64,000 nucleotides of DNA from Actinomyces haliotis (GCF_015355765.1 NZ_JACWNA010000013.1:41364-105363), one strand, 5' to 3'; positions 19,788 to 29,387 are shown, numbered from the stretch's first letter. Translations and numbers: made by a program. The notes: generated from the letters alone by a model not told the origin.

Positions 19788-19793
19788 AGGTTA
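19788..19793 (-). promoter_or_regulatory. -10 box of the pcp-coaE fusion gene
   Basis: TAACCT on the minus strand, seven bases before the ATG. Confidence 0.5.
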
Positions 19794-19976
19794 GTACCGC
19801 ACTTTGCCCACCGCGACCCCAGTGCGGGGGCAGCCGTCGTCGCCGCCGTGCTGAGCGTGCTGCCAGGGCCACTCCGGCGCCGCTCACGCGGTCGCTAGGA
19901 CGCACGGACTGCCAGTGCCTGTGGCGGACCGCCACGTCCCGCACCGGCCCCACACCGGTGTACGGGCTGGGAGCAC

Positions 19977-20015
19977 GACGGCGCCCCGACCGCACGAGGT
20001 GGTCGGGGCGCCGTC
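19977..20015 (-). terminator. Terminator after rpsA
   Basis: Perfect 15-bp stem (19977-19991 with 20001-20015), nine-base loop, 24 bases past the rpsA stop. Confidence 0.85.
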
Positions 20016-20038
20016 AGGAGCGGATCAGGCTGTCAGGC

Positions 20039-21490
20039 TCAGTTGCCGGTCAGCTTCTCGCGGAGGGCGGCAAGAGCCTCGTCGGAGGCGAGGGTGCCGG
20101 TGGCCTCGGCCGGGGCCGAGGAGTACGAGGTGGACTGGGCGGCGCTGGCGTCGCCGGTCTCCGTGTCCTCCTCGAGCGCCTTGGCGACCTGGGCCTTGTG
20201 GGCCTCCCAGCGGGCGTGGGCGGCCGCGTACTCGGCCTCCCAGGCCTCGCGCTGGGCGTCGTAGCCCTCGAGCCACTCGTTGGTCTCCGGGTCGAAGCCC
20301 TCGGGGTACTTGTAGTTACCGTTCTCGTCGTACTCCGCGGCCATGCCGTAGAGCGAGGGGTCGAAGTCCTCGGAGGCCGGGTCGACGCCCTCGTTGGCCT
20401 GCTTGAGGGACAGCGAGATGCGGCGACGCTCGAGGTCGATGTCGATGACCTTGACGAAGACCTCCTCGCCGACCTTGACGACCTGCTCGGGCACCTCGAC
20501 GTGACGCTGGGCCAGCTCGGAGATGTGGACGAGGCCCTCGATGCCGTCCTCGACACGGACGAAGGCGCCGAAGGGGACGAGCTTGGTGACCTTGCCGGGG
20601 ACGACCTGGCCGATGGCGTGCGTGCGGGCGAAGGCCTGCCACGGGTCCTCCTGCGTCGCCTTGAGCGACAGGGAGACGCGCTCGCGGTCGAAGTCGACGT
20701 CGAGGACCTCGACGGTGACCTCCTGACCGACCTCGACGACCTCGGACGGGTGGTCGATGTGCTTCCAGGAGAGCTCGGAGACGTGGACGAGGCCGTCGAC
20801 GCCGCCGAGGTCCACGAAGGCACCGAAGTTGACGATCGAGGAGACGACGCCGGTGCGGACCTGGCCCTTCTGCAGGGTCTGCAGGAAGTTGGTGCGGACC
20901 TCGGACTGGGTCTGCTCGAGCCAGGCGCGGCGGGAGAGGACCACGTTGTTGCGGTTCTTGTCCAGCTCGATGATCTTTGCCTCGAGCTCGCGGCCCACGT
21001 AGGGCTGGAGGTCGCGGACGCGACGCATCTCGACGAGGGAGGCGGGGAGGAAGCCGCGAAGGCCGATGTCGAGGATGAGACCGCCCTTGACGACCTCGAT
21101 GACGGTGCCCGTGACGACGCCGTCCTCCTCCTTGACGCGCTCGATGGTGCCCCACGCGCGCTCGTACTGGGCGCGCTTCTTGCTCAGGAGCAGACGACCC
21201 TCCTTGTCCTCCTTCTGGAGAACAAGGGCCTCGATCTCGTCGCCGACGGAGACGATCTCGTCGGGGTCGACGTCGTGCTTGATGGACAGCTCACGAGCGA
21301 GGATGACGCCCTCGGTCTTGTAGCCGATGTCAAGAAGGACCTCGTCGCGGTCCACCTTGACGACGGTGCCCTCGACGATGTCGCCGTCGTCGAAGTACTT
21401 GATGGTCTCGTCGACGGCGGCGAGGATCTCCTCGGTCGAGCCGATGTCGTTGACGGCGACCGGGGCGGGGCTGGGCGTGGTGGTGGTCAT
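20039..21490 (-). CDS. rpsA: 30S ribosomal protein S1
   Basis: 483-residue mRNA-binding ribosomal protein. Four S1 (OB-fold) domains follow one another: EGTVVKVDRDEVLLDIGYKTEG (about 38-105), the second with GLRGFLPASLVEMR, the third with VDGLVHVSELSWKHIDHP, and the fourth with IEGLVHISELAQRHVEVP. The C-terminal 110 residues form an acidic Trp/Ala/Glu-rich tail (EAWEAEYAAAHARWEAHK). Four domains and this length are usual for actinobacterial S1. ATG 21490 begins MTTTTPSPAPVAVNDIG; the open frame further upstream is intergenic. In a genome with many leaderless mRNAs, S1 is needed mainly for leadered messages. Confidence 0.96.
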   Translation of the reverse strand: MTTTTPSPAPVAVNDIGSTEEILAAVDETIKYFDDGDIVEGTVVKVDRDEVLLDIGYKTEGVILARELSIKHDVDPDEIVSVGDEIEALVLQKEDKEGRLLLSKKRAQYERAWGTIERVKEEDGVVTGTVIEVVKGGLILDIGLRGFLPASLVEMRRVRDLQPYVGRELEAKIIELDKNRNNVVLSRRAWLEQTQSEVRTNFLQTLQKGQVRTGVVSSIVNFGAFVDLGGVDGLVHVSELSWKHIDHPSEVVEVGQEVTVEVLDVDFDRERVSLSLKATQEDPWQAFARTHAIGQVVPGKVTKLVPFGAFVRVEDGIEGLVHISELAQRHVEVPEQVVKVGEEVFVKVIDIDLERRRISLSLKQANEGVDPASEDFDPSLYGMAAEYDENGNYKYPEGFDPETNEWLEGYDAQREAWEAEYAAAHARWEAHKAQVAKALEEDTETGDASAAQSTSYSSAPAEATGTLASDEALAALREKLTGN

Positions 21491-21830
21491 TGAGTGGTTG
21501 CTCCGAAAGTGGACAGATGGGTCGGGTGGATAGAGTCCGTGCGTCCCACGCCCCGACGACCAGCCCGGACTGGCCCCGGCGCGGCGAGCGCGACAGCCGT
21601 TTCCGCCGAGAAGCAGTTCGGGAACTGTCTCAGGAGCGGCTCGACGTCGGCACCCATGAGCGCACTCTTGGGACTCTACCAGGACGTGCCCAGTTCGTGA
21701 CCTGTGGAAGGTCACGGAGAACCCGGTGCGGAGCCGTGGAATCGCTCACGTCCGCCTGTGGCACGGGCCGGCGTCGGCGCCCCGCCGGTCGCCCTGACGA
21801 CGGCCGCGGCGCTTCCCCGCAGCCGATCGC
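21491..21830. other. Intergenic region between polA and rpsA
   Basis: No gene seen. An 8-bp hairpin at 21696-21716 lies after polA and may be a weak terminator. A TAGAGT -10-like box (complement of about 21672-21677) could serve rpsA, leaving a leader of about 180 bases that may carry S1 autoregulation; no specific RNA motif was recognised. Confidence 0.4.
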
Positions 21831-24683
21831 TCAGTGCGCGGCGTCGCGCCAGGTGGTCCCGCGACCGACCGAGACGTCGAGCGGGACGGAGAGCTCGGCG
21901 GCCCCTCCCATGCGCTCGCGCAGGAAGTCCTCGACCGCGCCGGCCTCGCCGGGGGCGACCTCGACGAGGAGCTCGTCGTGGATCTGGAGCAGCACCCGCG
22001 AGGAGAGCCCCGCCTCGGCCAGGCCCTCCGCGACGTCGATCATGGCCTTCTTGACGATGTCGGCGGCGCTGCCCTGGATCGGGGCGTTGAGGGCGGCGCG
22101 CTCGGCCATCTCGCGGCGCTGGCGGTTGTCGCTCGTCAGGTCCGGGAGGTAGCGGCGGCGCCCGAACATGGTCTCCGTGTAGCCGTCGCGGCGGGCCTGC
22201 TCGACGACGGCCTCGAGGTAGTCGTGGACGCGGCCGAAGCGTGCGAAGTAGGCGTCCCGGAGGGCGGCGGCGTCGGCGTTGTCGATGCCGAGCTGCTTGG
22301 CCAGGCCGAAGGTTGACAGCCCGTAGGCGAGGCCGTAGCTCATGGCCTTGACGTGGCTGCGCTGCTCCGCGGTGACGTCCTCGACGTCGATGCCGTGGAC
22401 GAGCGCGGCGACGTAGCGGTGCAGGTCCTCCCCCGAGCGGAAGGCGTCGATGAGGGCCTCGTCGCCGGACAGGTGCGCCATGATGCGCATCTCGATCTGG
22501 GAGTAGTCGGCGGTGACGAGGCACTCGTAGCCCTCGCCGGTCGTGAAGGCCTCGCGGATGCGACGGCCCTCCTCGGTGCGCGCAGGGATGTTCTGGAGGT
22601 TCGGGTCGATCGAGGACAGGCGCCCGGTCGCGGCGACCGTCTGTTGGAAGGTGGTCCGGATGCGGCCGTCGGGCAGGACGGCCTTGCGCAGGCCCTCGAC
22701 GGTCTGGCGGAGCTTGATGGCGTCGCGGTGCTCGAGAAGGTTCTCGAGGAAGGGGTGGCCCGTCTTCGCGTAGAGCTCGGCCAGGGCGCCCGCGTCGGTC
22801 GTGTAGCCGGTCTTGGTCCTCCGCGTGTGCGGCATGCCGAGCTCGTCGAAGAGCACCGTCTGGAGCTGCTTGGGACTCGAGAGGTTGAGCTCGTGCCCGG
22901 CAGCGTCGTAGGCGCCCTCGGCGGCGTGGGTGACGCGGGCGTCGAGCTCGGTCTCCCGCTCCCGCAGCACGTCCTCGTCGACGGCGATGCCGGCGTGCTC
23001 CATCTCCGCGAGCGTGGCGGCCACGGGCATCTCGAGGTGGGTGAAGAGCTCCGTGGCCCCGCGCTGGTCCATCTGGGCCTCGAGGGCCTCCTGGAGCGGG
23101 AGGAGGGCGGCGGCTCGGCGCGCCGAGGCGAGGGCCGCCGTCGGGACGGCGTCCCCACCCCCACCGAGGGCGTCCAGGTCGAAGGCGGACTGCGCCTCGG
23201 CGGGCTCGTCGGTGACGGTGAGGGAGGCGAGGTCGAGGCCGAGCCAGCGCTCGGCCAGGGCGTCGGTGCCGTAGTCCCGCTGCTCGGGGCGGCACAGGTA
23301 CCCGGCCAGTGACGGGTCGGCGACGACGCCGTCGAGGTCCAGGCCGCGTCCCGTCAGGGCGTGCCAGGCGCCCTTGGCGTCGGCGACGACCTTGGGCCGG
23401 GCGGGGTCGGCGAGGAGCGCGGCGAGGGCCGCCTCGTCGTCCGGGGAGACGAGAGCCGTGTCCACGGCGACGGCGTGCTCGCCGTCTGAGACGGAGATGA
23501 GCTCGGCGGATCCGCGACCGGGCCGCAGGTCGCCGACGACGTCGAGGCCGAGCAGACGGGTCTCCTCATCGTCGCCCGTGGCGCGGAGGTGCTCGTCGAG
23601 CCAGGCCGTGAGTGACCCGGGCTCGACGCCGTGGCCGAGGACGGCGACGTCGAGGACCTCGAGGCGCGCCAGTGGCGAGTCGTCGCCCAGCTCCGACTCC
23701 TCTCGCGCCTCGACGCCGTCGGAGGTGTCGGCGAAGGTGAGCGTGCGCAGGGCTCGCTGGTGCAGGGTTCGGAACTCGAGGGCCTCCATGACGCGGGCGA
23801 GCTCGCGGCGGTCCGCCCCGACGAGGCGGAGGTCCGTGGCGGGCTGGACGCCGAGGTCGAGGTCCGTGAGGAGCCGGTTGAGGCGACGGTTGCGGACGAC
23901 GTCGTCGAGGTGGTCGCGCAGGGACTGGCCGGCCTTGCCCTTGATCTCGTCGGCGTGGGCGATGACGCCCTCGAGGCCGTCATAGAGGTTGATCCACTTG
24001 GCGGCCGTCTTGGGGCCCACCCCGGGCACGCCGGGCAGGTTGTCGCTCGTCTCGCCGACGAGGGCGGCGAGGTGCGGGTAGCGCTCCGGCGGGACGCCGT
24101 AGCGCTCCTGGACCTCGTCGGGCGTCATGCGGCGCAGCGTGGAGACGCCCTTGATCGGGTAGAGCACCGTGCAGCGGTCGGTGACGGTCTGGAAGGAGTC
24201 GCGGTCCCCCGAGCAGACGAGGATCTCCATGCCGGCATCCTGGCCGCGGCGGGCGAGGGTCGCGAGGATGTCGTCAGCCTCATAGCCGGGAGCGGTGAGG
24301 GTCCGCACGCCCATGGCGGCGAGGAGCTCCTCGATGAGCTCGACCTGCCCGACGAAGGGGCGGGGGGTCTCGTCGCGGGTGCCCTTGTAGTCGGAGTACT
24401 CCTCGGTCCGGAAGGTCCCCCCGGGCAGGTCGAAGGCGACGGCGACGTGCGTCGGCTGCTCCTGCTCCAGGAGCGAGAGGAACATCGAGGTGAAGCCGTG
24501 GACGGCGTTCGTCGCCTGACCGGTCGAGGTCGTGAAGGAGTCCACCGGGAGCGCGAAGAACGCGCGGAAGGCCATGGAGTGGCCGTCGATGAGCAGGAGC
24601 CTGGCGCCGTCGTCGGCCGGGGTGACGGAGGCGCTGCCGGACGGGGACGTGCTGGCGGGGGTGCTGGAATCCGTGGTGCTCAC
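21831..24683 (-). CDS. polA: DNA polymerase I
   Basis: 950-residue repair and Okazaki-fragment polymerase. The N-terminal 5'-nuclease domain (about 25-310) has LLIDGHSMAFRAFFAL, YEADDILATLA, CSGDRDSFQTV and the helix-hairpin-helix GVPGVGPKTAAKW. The middle 3'-5' exonuclease-like domain (about 350-540) lacks the DEDD catalytic residues (LGLDVVGDLRPG where FDTET is expected), as in other actinobacterial Pol I. The polymerase domain has TADYSQIEMRIMAHLSGD (motif A), AMSYGLAYGLSTFG (motif B) and QIHDELLVEV (motif C). GTG 24683 has TAGGCT six bases upstream. Divergent from the thioesterase gene with only 17 bases between. Confidence 0.97.
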   Translation of the reverse strand: MSTTDSSTPASTSPSGSASVTPADDGARLLLIDGHSMAFRAFFALPVDSFTTSTGQATNAVHGFTSMFLSLLEQEQPTHVAVAFDLPGGTFRTEEYSDYKGTRDETPRPFVGQVELIEELLAAMGVRTLTAPGYEADDILATLARRGQDAGMEILVCSGDRDSFQTVTDRCTVLYPIKGVSTLRRMTPDEVQERYGVPPERYPHLAALVGETSDNLPGVPGVGPKTAAKWINLYDGLEGVIAHADEIKGKAGQSLRDHLDDVVRNRRLNRLLTDLDLGVQPATDLRLVGADRRELARVMEALEFRTLHQRALRTLTFADTSDGVEAREESELGDDSPLARLEVLDVAVLGHGVEPGSLTAWLDEHLRATGDDEETRLLGLDVVGDLRPGRGSAELISVSDGEHAVAVDTALVSPDDEAALAALLADPARPKVVADAKGAWHALTGRGLDLDGVVADPSLAGYLCRPEQRDYGTDALAERWLGLDLASLTVTDEPAEAQSAFDLDALGGGGDAVPTAALASARRAAALLPLQEALEAQMDQRGATELFTHLEMPVAATLAEMEHAGIAVDEDVLRERETELDARVTHAAEGAYDAAGHELNLSSPKQLQTVLFDELGMPHTRRTKTGYTTDAGALAELYAKTGHPFLENLLEHRDAIKLRQTVEGLRKAVLPDGRIRTTFQQTVAATGRLSSIDPNLQNIPARTEEGRRIREAFTTGEGYECLVTADYSQIEMRIMAHLSGDEALIDAFRSGEDLHRYVAALVHGIDVEDVTAEQRSHVKAMSYGLAYGLSTFGLAKQLGIDNADAAALRDAYFARFGRVHDYLEAVVEQARRDGYTETMFGRRRYLPDLTSDNRQRREMAERAALNAPIQGSAADIVKKAMIDVAEGLAEAGLSSRVLLQIHDELLVEVAPGEAGAVEDFLRERMGGAAELSVPLDVSVGRGTTWRDAAH

Positions 24684-24689
24684 CGTGCC

Positions 24690-24695
24690 AGCCTA
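24690..24695 (-). promoter_or_regulatory. -10 box of polA (leaderless)
   Basis: TAGGCT on the minus strand, six bases before the GTG, inside the 17-base divergent gap. Confidence 0.6.
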
Positions 24696-24700
24696 CGGGC

Positions 24701-25258
24701 ATGAGCGACCAGCACCCCTCCACGCCCCCCGACGGCGTCCCCCAGCCCGGCCCGACCGCGCGGACCGCGGACGCACCGGTCGGCTTCCCGGCGCCGCGGG
24801 CGCGCGCCTTCCCGGACACGCACCCCGCCGGCTCGGCGGTCTCCGCCCCAGTCGCTCCCCCGGTGCCGGGCGGGCTTGAGGACTGGGAGCAGGGCACTCT
24901 CATGGCGACACTCGGCATGGAGGTGCTGGAGCGATCCGCGGACCGGACCGTCGTGACGATGCCGGTCGAGGGCGCCCGCCAGGTGATCGGCATCCTCCAC
25001 GGTGGTGCCTCCGCCGCGCTCATCGAGACGGCTGCCTCCGTGGCGGCGCGCCAGGCCGCGCCGGAGGGCACGGTGGCGGTCGGCGCTGAGCTGCAGGTCA
25101 GCCACCTGAGGCCGGCGACGGAGGGGCGGGCGACGGCGGTGGCCACCCCCGTTCACCGGGGGCGGCGCACCGCCGTCTACGAGGTGTCGGTCCTCGACGA
25201 GAAGGGTCGTCAGGTCGCGCGCGGGACGCTGCGCAGCCTGTTCACGGACCGGGGCTGA
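24701..25258 (+). CDS. Hotdog-fold acyl-CoA thioesterase (PaaI family)
   Basis: 185 residues. The first 60 are Pro/Ala-rich and probably disordered. The hotdog domain (about 65-185) carries the PaaI/ComA-like signature GILHGGASAALIETAASVAA, with HGG in the active-site loop, and VGAELQVSHLRPA. It probably hydrolyses an acyl-CoA; the substrate is not predictable. Actinobacterial genomes commonly keep such a thioesterase beside polA and pdtaR. It may share bidirectional promoter elements with polA. Confidence 0.85.
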   Translation: MSDQHPSTPPDGVPQPGPTARTADAPVGFPAPRARAFPDTHPAGSAVSAPVAPPVPGGLEDWEQGTLMATLGMEVLERSADRTVVTMPVEGARQVIGILHGGASAALIETAASVAARQAAPEGTVAVGAELQVSHLRPATEGRATAVATPVHRGRRTAVYEVSVLDEKGRQVARGTLRSLFTDRG

Positions 25259-25326
25259 CCGCAGGCACCCGCTCCTGGCCCCTCCGGCACGGGGCGCAGC
25301 ATCGGCCACCCCGCCCGGTGAGGGCC

Positions 25327-25935
25327 TCAGTCCTCCTTCTTGGAGGCTCCGACCTGCTCGATGACGGCGTCGGCGACCTCACGCATGGTGAGCCGCCGGT
25401 TCATGGACGTCTTCTGGAGCCAGCGGAAGGCCTCGGGCTCGCTGAGCCCCATCTTCTCCATGAGGAGGCCCTTGGCGCGGTCCACGCGCTTGCGGGTCTC
25501 GAAGCGCTCCTGGAGGTCGCTGATCTCGTTCTCGAGGGACTGGATCTCCTCGTGGCGGGACAGCGCGATCTCGACGGCGGGGATGAGGTCCGCCGGGGTG
25601 AAGGGCTTGACGACGTACGCCATCGCGCCGGCGGCGCTCGCCCGCCCGACGAGCTCGGTCTGGGAGAAGGCCGTCAGCATGACGACGGCGGCGCCGACCT
25701 TCTCGACGATCTGCTCGGCGGCGGTGATGCCGTCCATGACGGGCATCTTGACGTCCATGACGCACAGGTCCGGCTCGTGCTCCTCAGCGAGGCGGACGGC
25801 CTCCTCGCCGTCGGCGGCCTCGGCGACGACCTCGAAGCCGGCGTCGGTGAGGGTCTCGACGATGTCGAGGCGGATGAGGGTCTCGTCCTCGGCGACGAGG
25901 ACTCGGCGGGAGGAGGTGGAAGACTCGTTGCTCAC
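25327..25935 (-). CDS. pdtaR: ANTAR-domain response regulator (PdtaR-like)
   Basis: 202-residue RNA-binding response regulator. The receiver domain (about 10-125) has VLVAEDETLIR, the phospho-acceptor Asp in CVMDVKMPVMDG, the Thr in MLTAFSQ and the Lys in YVVKPF. A helical linker follows, then an ANTAR domain (about 140-195): RVDRAKGLLMEKMGLSEPEAFRWLQKTSMN. ANTAR proteins bind paired hexaloop hairpins in nascent RNA to prevent termination; in mycobacteria PdtaR works with PdtaS. No histidine kinase is adjacent. The GTG start has TAGGAT six bases upstream. Its place next to pyk and polA matches other actinobacteria. Confidence 0.93.
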   Translation of the reverse strand: MSNESSTSSRRVLVAEDETLIRLDIVETLTDAGFEVVAEAADGEEAVRLAEEHEPDLCVMDVKMPVMDGITAAEQIVEKVGAAVVMLTAFSQTELVGRASAAGAMAYVVKPFTPADLIPAVEIALSRHEEIQSLENEISDLQERFETRKRVDRAKGLLMEKMGLSEPEAFRWLQKTSMNRRLTMREVADAVIEQVGASKKED

Positions 25936-25941
25936 GAGCCG

Positions 25942-25947
25942 ATCCTA
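25942..25947 (-). promoter_or_regulatory. -10 box of pdtaR (leaderless)
   Basis: TAGGAT on the minus strand, six bases before the GTG. Confidence 0.6.
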
Positions 25948-26017
25948 GTATGCTCAGCGCGGTCGCGAGCACCGGGGCGGCGTCGCGAGACTCACGCCCG
26001 GGCACTGCGCGGCATCC

Positions 26018-26091
26018 GCCTCCGTAGCCCAACTGGCAGAGGCATCCGACTCAAAATCGGAGTGTTGTGGGTTCGAGTCCCACCGGAGGTA
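26018..26091 (+). tRNA. tRNA-Leu (CAA), short variable arm
   Basis: Acceptor stem GCCTCCG/CGGAGGT (first pair G-U) with discriminator A. Anticodon stem TCCGA/TCGGA encloses the loop CTCAAAA, so the anticodon is CAA. T-arm GTGGG/CCCAC has the loop TTCGAGT. Only five bases lie between the anticodon and T stems, so this is a class I molecule of 74 nt, although tRNA-Leu normally has a long variable arm. Confidence 0.85.
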
Positions 26092-26169
26092 CGAGGCGAT
26101 GGCGTCTCGTCCCCGTCGGTCGGCCGTGGTCGCGTGCCCGACGCCGACGACCGCAGGGACGAGACGACG

Positions 26170-26203
26170 AAGGGGCTCCGCACCAGCTGGTGCGGAGCCC
26201 CTT
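26170..26203 (-). terminator. Terminator after pyk
   Basis: Perfect 15-bp stem (26170-26184 with 26189-26203), loop AGCT, 27 bases past the pyk stop. Confidence 0.85.
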
Positions 26204-26230
26204 CCTCACGTCCTCGGGCGGAGGTTCGGC

Positions 26231-27670
26231 TCAGGCGCGGACGGCCTTGTAGTCGATCTCCTCACCGACGGTGTGGACGCGGATCGAGTTGGTGGAGCCG
26301 GGCGTGCCCGGCGGCATGCCGGCGACGATGATGACGGAGTCTCCGGGCTGCGCGAGCTGCTTGGCCTGGAGGATCTCGTCGACCTGGGCGACCATCTCGT
26401 CGGTGTGACGGACATCGGGCACGGTGTAGGTGCTCACGCCCCAGGAGACGGCCAGCTGACGGCGGGTCGACTCGAGCGGGGTGAAGGCCAGCAGCGGAAT
26501 GGCGGAGCGCAGGCGGGACAGGCGGCGGGCCGTGTCACCGGACTGCGTGAAGGTGACGAGGTAGGTGGCGTCGAGCTGTTCGCCCATCTCGGCCGCGGCG
26601 CGGGTGAGCACGCCGCCGCGGGTCTGCGGGTAGGAGCCGAGCTCGGCGATGCGCTCGCCGCCGTTCTCCTCGACGTTCTCGATGATGCGCGCCATCGTGC
26701 GCACGCACTCGATCGGGTAGGCGCCGACCGAGGTCTCGCCGGAGAGCATGACCGCGTCAGCGCCGTCGAGGATGGCGTTGGCGCAGTCGGAGGCCTCGGC
26801 GCGGGTCGGGCGAGGGTTCTGGATCATCGACTCGAGCACCTGGGTCGCGACGATGACCGGCTTGGCCTGGCGGCGGGCGAGCTCGATGGCGCGCTTCTGG
26901 ACGAGCGGCACGGACTCGAGCGGCATCTCGACGCCGAGGTCGCCGCGCGCGACCATGATCCCGTCAAAGGCGGAGACGATGTCGAAGAGGTTGTCGACGG
27001 CCTGCGGCTTCTCGATCTTCGCGATGACCGGGATGCGCACGCCCTCCTCGTCCATGATCTGGTGGACGTCCTCGATGTCCTTGGAGTCGCGGACGAAGGA
27101 CAGGGCGATGAGGTCGGCGCCGATGCGGCACGCCCAGCGCAGGTCCTCGCGGTCCTTCTCGGACAGGGCCGGGACGGAGACGGCGACGCCGGGGAGGTTG
27201 AGGCCCTTGTGGTTGGACACGTAGCCCGGGACCTCGACCTTGGTGACGACGTCCGTGTCGGTGACGGCCGTGACCCGCACCGCGACGTTGCCGTCGTCGA
27301 TGAGGAGGCGGTCACCGGGGCGGCAGTCGCCCGGCAGACCCTTGAAGGTGGTGCCGACGCGCTTGACCGTGCCGAGGACGTCGTCCGTCGTGATCGTGAA
27401 CTCGTCGCCCTTGTTGAGCATGACCTTCTGGTCGTTGACGAAGTTGCCGAGGCGGATCTTCGGACCCTGGAGGTCGACGAGGATGGCGACCGGACGGCCG
27501 GACGCGGCCGAGGCCTCGCGGATGCGCTCGATGACGACTTCCTGGTCCTCGGCGCGCCCGTGGGAACGGTTGATACGGGCCACGTTCATGCCCGCGTCGA
27601 TCAGCGCCTGAACCTGCTCAGGAGATTCAGTGGCGGGTCCCAGTGTGCAGACGATCTTCGCTCTTCGCAT
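26231..27670 (-). CDS. pyk: Pyruvate kinase
   Basis: Converts phosphoenolpyruvate and ADP to pyruvate and ATP, the last step of glycolysis. The 479 residues include KIVCTLGPATES, GMNVARINRSHG, ILVDLQGPKIRLG, the active-site signature IPVIAKIEKPQAVDN with catalytic Lys, IMVARGDLGVEMP, and the metal and K+ region DAVMLSGETSVGAYP. The C-terminal regulatory domain is intact, ending in TNSIRVHTVGE. ATG 27670 has TAAGAT seven bases upstream, so it is probably leaderless. Monocistronic, with a strong terminator. Confidence 0.97.
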   Translation of the reverse strand: MRRAKIVCTLGPATESPEQVQALIDAGMNVARINRSHGRAEDQEVVIERIREASAASGRPVAILVDLQGPKIRLGNFVNDQKVMLNKGDEFTITTDDVLGTVKRVGTTFKGLPGDCRPGDRLLIDDGNVAVRVTAVTDTDVVTKVEVPGYVSNHKGLNLPGVAVSVPALSEKDREDLRWACRIGADLIALSFVRDSKDIEDVHQIMDEEGVRIPVIAKIEKPQAVDNLFDIVSAFDGIMVARGDLGVEMPLESVPLVQKRAIELARRQAKPVIVATQVLESMIQNPRPTRAEASDCANAILDGADAVMLSGETSVGAYPIECVRTMARIIENVEENGGERIAELGSYPQTRGGVLTRAAAEMGEQLDATYLVTFTQSGDTARRLSRLRSAIPLLAFTPLESTRRQLAVSWGVSTYTVPDVRHTDEMVAQVDEILQAKQLAQPGDSVIIVAGMPPGTPGSTNSIRVHTVGEEIDYKAVRA

Positions 27671-27677
27671 GGCCCGG

Positions 27678-27683
27678 ATCTTA
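27678..27683 (-). promoter_or_regulatory. -10 box of pyk (leaderless)
   Basis: TAAGAT on the minus strand, seven bases before the ATG. Confidence 0.55.
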
Positions 27684-27839
27684 CGGGATGCTCCGGCCCC
27701 GGACGAGGCCCCACGGGGGGATGACGACCTGTTGGGAGGAGGGTCACGCGGTGTTCACCGCCTCGAGCGCCGGGTCCACCTCACGCGGCTCGGAGTCCGC
27801 GTGCTCGTGCTCCGAGGGTTCCTGCTGCCCCTGAGTACG

Positions 27840-27874
27840 CCGTGCGCCCGCCCGTCCACGGGACGGGCGCACGG
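27840..27874 (-). terminator. Terminator after gltBD
   Basis: 11-bp outer stem and 5-bp inner stem with one bulged A, two-base loop, 53 bases past the gltD stop. Confidence 0.75.
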
Positions 27875-27926
27875 ATGACCCGGCCGGGCCGGGCCGGGGA
27901 GGATGCCGCTCCCCCGCCCGCCGGGA

Positions 27927-29387
27927 TCACGGCTGGTAGGAGACCTCGGTCGGGGTGATCGGGCTCGGCAGCTCCGTCGTGCCCCGCAGGTAGCGGTCCA
28001 CGCTGGCGGCCGCCGAGCGGCCCTCCGCGATCGCCCACACGATGAGGCTCTGACCGCGGCCGGAGTCGCCGGCGACGAAGACGCCGGGCACGCCCGCGTT
28101 CCAGTCCTCGTCGCGCTCGATGCGACCCCGCGCGTCCAGGGACAGGCCGAGCTGCTCGACGAGGCCCGTCTCCGGGACGCCGGTGAAGCCCATCGCGAGA
28201 AGGACGAGCTGGGCCGGGATGACCCGCTCGGTGCCCTCGACGGGGACCGGGCGTCCGCCCTCGAAGGCGACCTCGGTGATGCGCAGCGACCCGACGCGGC
28301 CCTCGCCGTCGTCGAGCATCTCGACGGTGGAGGTCGCCCAGACGCGGTCGCCGCCCTCCTCGTGCGCGGAGGCGACCTTGTAGAGCCGCGGGTACGTCGG
28401 CCAGGGCTGGTTGGCGGGGCGCTCCGTGGGCGGCGCGGGCATGATCTCGATGGAGGTCACGGACCTGGCGCCCTGGCGGATCGCGGTACCGAGGCAGTCG
28501 GCTCCGGTGTCGCCGCCACCGATGATGATGACGTCCTTGCCCTCGGCGGAGATCGGCGTCGGGCCCTCGCCGTGGACCTCGCGGGTCGCGGCGGTGAGGT
28601 ACTCGAGCGCCTGGTAGGTGCCCTCGAGCTCGCGGCCCGGGACGCGCAGGTCGCGGCGCTTCGGGGTGCCCATGGCGAGGACGACGGCGTCGAAGGACTC
28701 GAGGAGCTCCTGGCCGGTGAGCTCGTTGCCAACGTCGACCGAGTTGCGGAAGCGGGTGCCCTCCGCCTCCATCTGGGCGAGGCGGCGGTCGAGGACCGAC
28801 TTCTCGAGCTTGAACTCCGGGATGCCGTAGCGCAGGAGACCGCCCGGCTTGTCGTCCTTCTCGAAGACGGCGACGGTGTGCCCGGCGCGGGTCAGCTGCT
28901 GCGCCGCCGCGAGGCCGGCGGGGCCGGAGCCGATGACGGCGACCGTCGAGCCGGTGAGGAAGGCAGGGACCTGCGGCTTGATGAGGTCCTCGTCGAAGCC
29001 GGCGTCGGCGATCGAGTGCTCGATGTTCTTGATGGTGATGGCCGGCTGGTTGATGCCGAGCGTGCAGGCGAACTCGCAGGGCGCCGGGCACAGCCGCCCG
29101 GTGAAGTCCGGGAAGTTGTTGGTGGCGTGGAGGCGCTCGACGGCGGCGGCCGTGTCGCCCTTCCAGGTCAGGTCGTTCCACTCGGGGATGAGGTTCCCGA
29201 GCGGGCAGCCCTGGTGGCAGAAGGGAATGCCGCAGTTCATGCAGCGGGAGGCCTGTCGGCGCAGCTGGGCCTCGTCCTGGGTCTTGCGATCCTCGACCTC
29301 CTTGAAGTCGAGGATGCGGACCTCGACAGGGCGGTACTTCGGCAGCTCGCGCTCGGTGATCTTCAGGAAGCCGCGGGGGTCAGCCAC
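27927..29387 (-). CDS. gltD: Glutamate synthase (NADPH) small subunit
   Basis: 486-residue FAD and NADPH subunit that passes electrons to GltB. The N-terminal Fe-S domain has the cysteine pattern [18 protein letters not shown] (about 49-66) and [11 protein letters not shown]. The FAD-binding [17 protein letters not shown] and the NADPH-binding [13 protein letters not shown] follow, and the closing FAD motif is [14 protein letters not shown]. Its ATG lies eight bases inside the 3' end of gltB, so the two are coupled. Together they form glutamate from glutamine and 2-oxoglutarate. Confidence 0.96.
   Translation of the reverse strand: MADPRGFLKITERELPKYRPVEVRILDFKEVEDRKTQDEAQLRRQASRCMNCGIPFCHQGCPLGNLIPEWNDLTWKGDTAAAVERLHATNNFPDFTGRLCPAPCEFACTLGINQPAITIKNIEHSIADAGFDEDLIKPQVPAFLTGSTVAVIGSGPAGLAAAQQLTRAGHTVAVFEKDDKPGGLLRYGIPEFKLEKSVLDRRLAQMEAEGTRFRNSVDVGNELTGQELLESFDAVVLAMGTPKRRDLRVPGRELEGTYQALEYLTAATREVHGEGPTPISAEGKDVIIIGGGDTGADCLGTAIRQGARSVTSIEIMPAPPTERPANQPWPTYPRLYKVASAHEEGGDRVWATSTVEMLDDGEGRVGSLRITEVAFEGGRPVPVEGTERVIPAQLVLLAMGFTGVPETGLVEQLGLSLDARGRIERDEDWNAGVPGVFVAGDSGRGQSLIVWAIAEGRSAAASVDRYLRGTTELPSPITPTEVSYQP

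Noticed and set aside
16271..21493. 1740-codon plus-strand open frame
   Set aside because: It runs antisense through uvrB, the coaE fusion and rpsA; its Val/Asp/Gly/Glu-rich translation is the usual shadow of high-GC genes.
21491..21715. N-terminal extension of S1
   Set aside because: Lacks coding character and lies over the intergenic leader; S1 normally begins near MTTTTPSPAPVAV.
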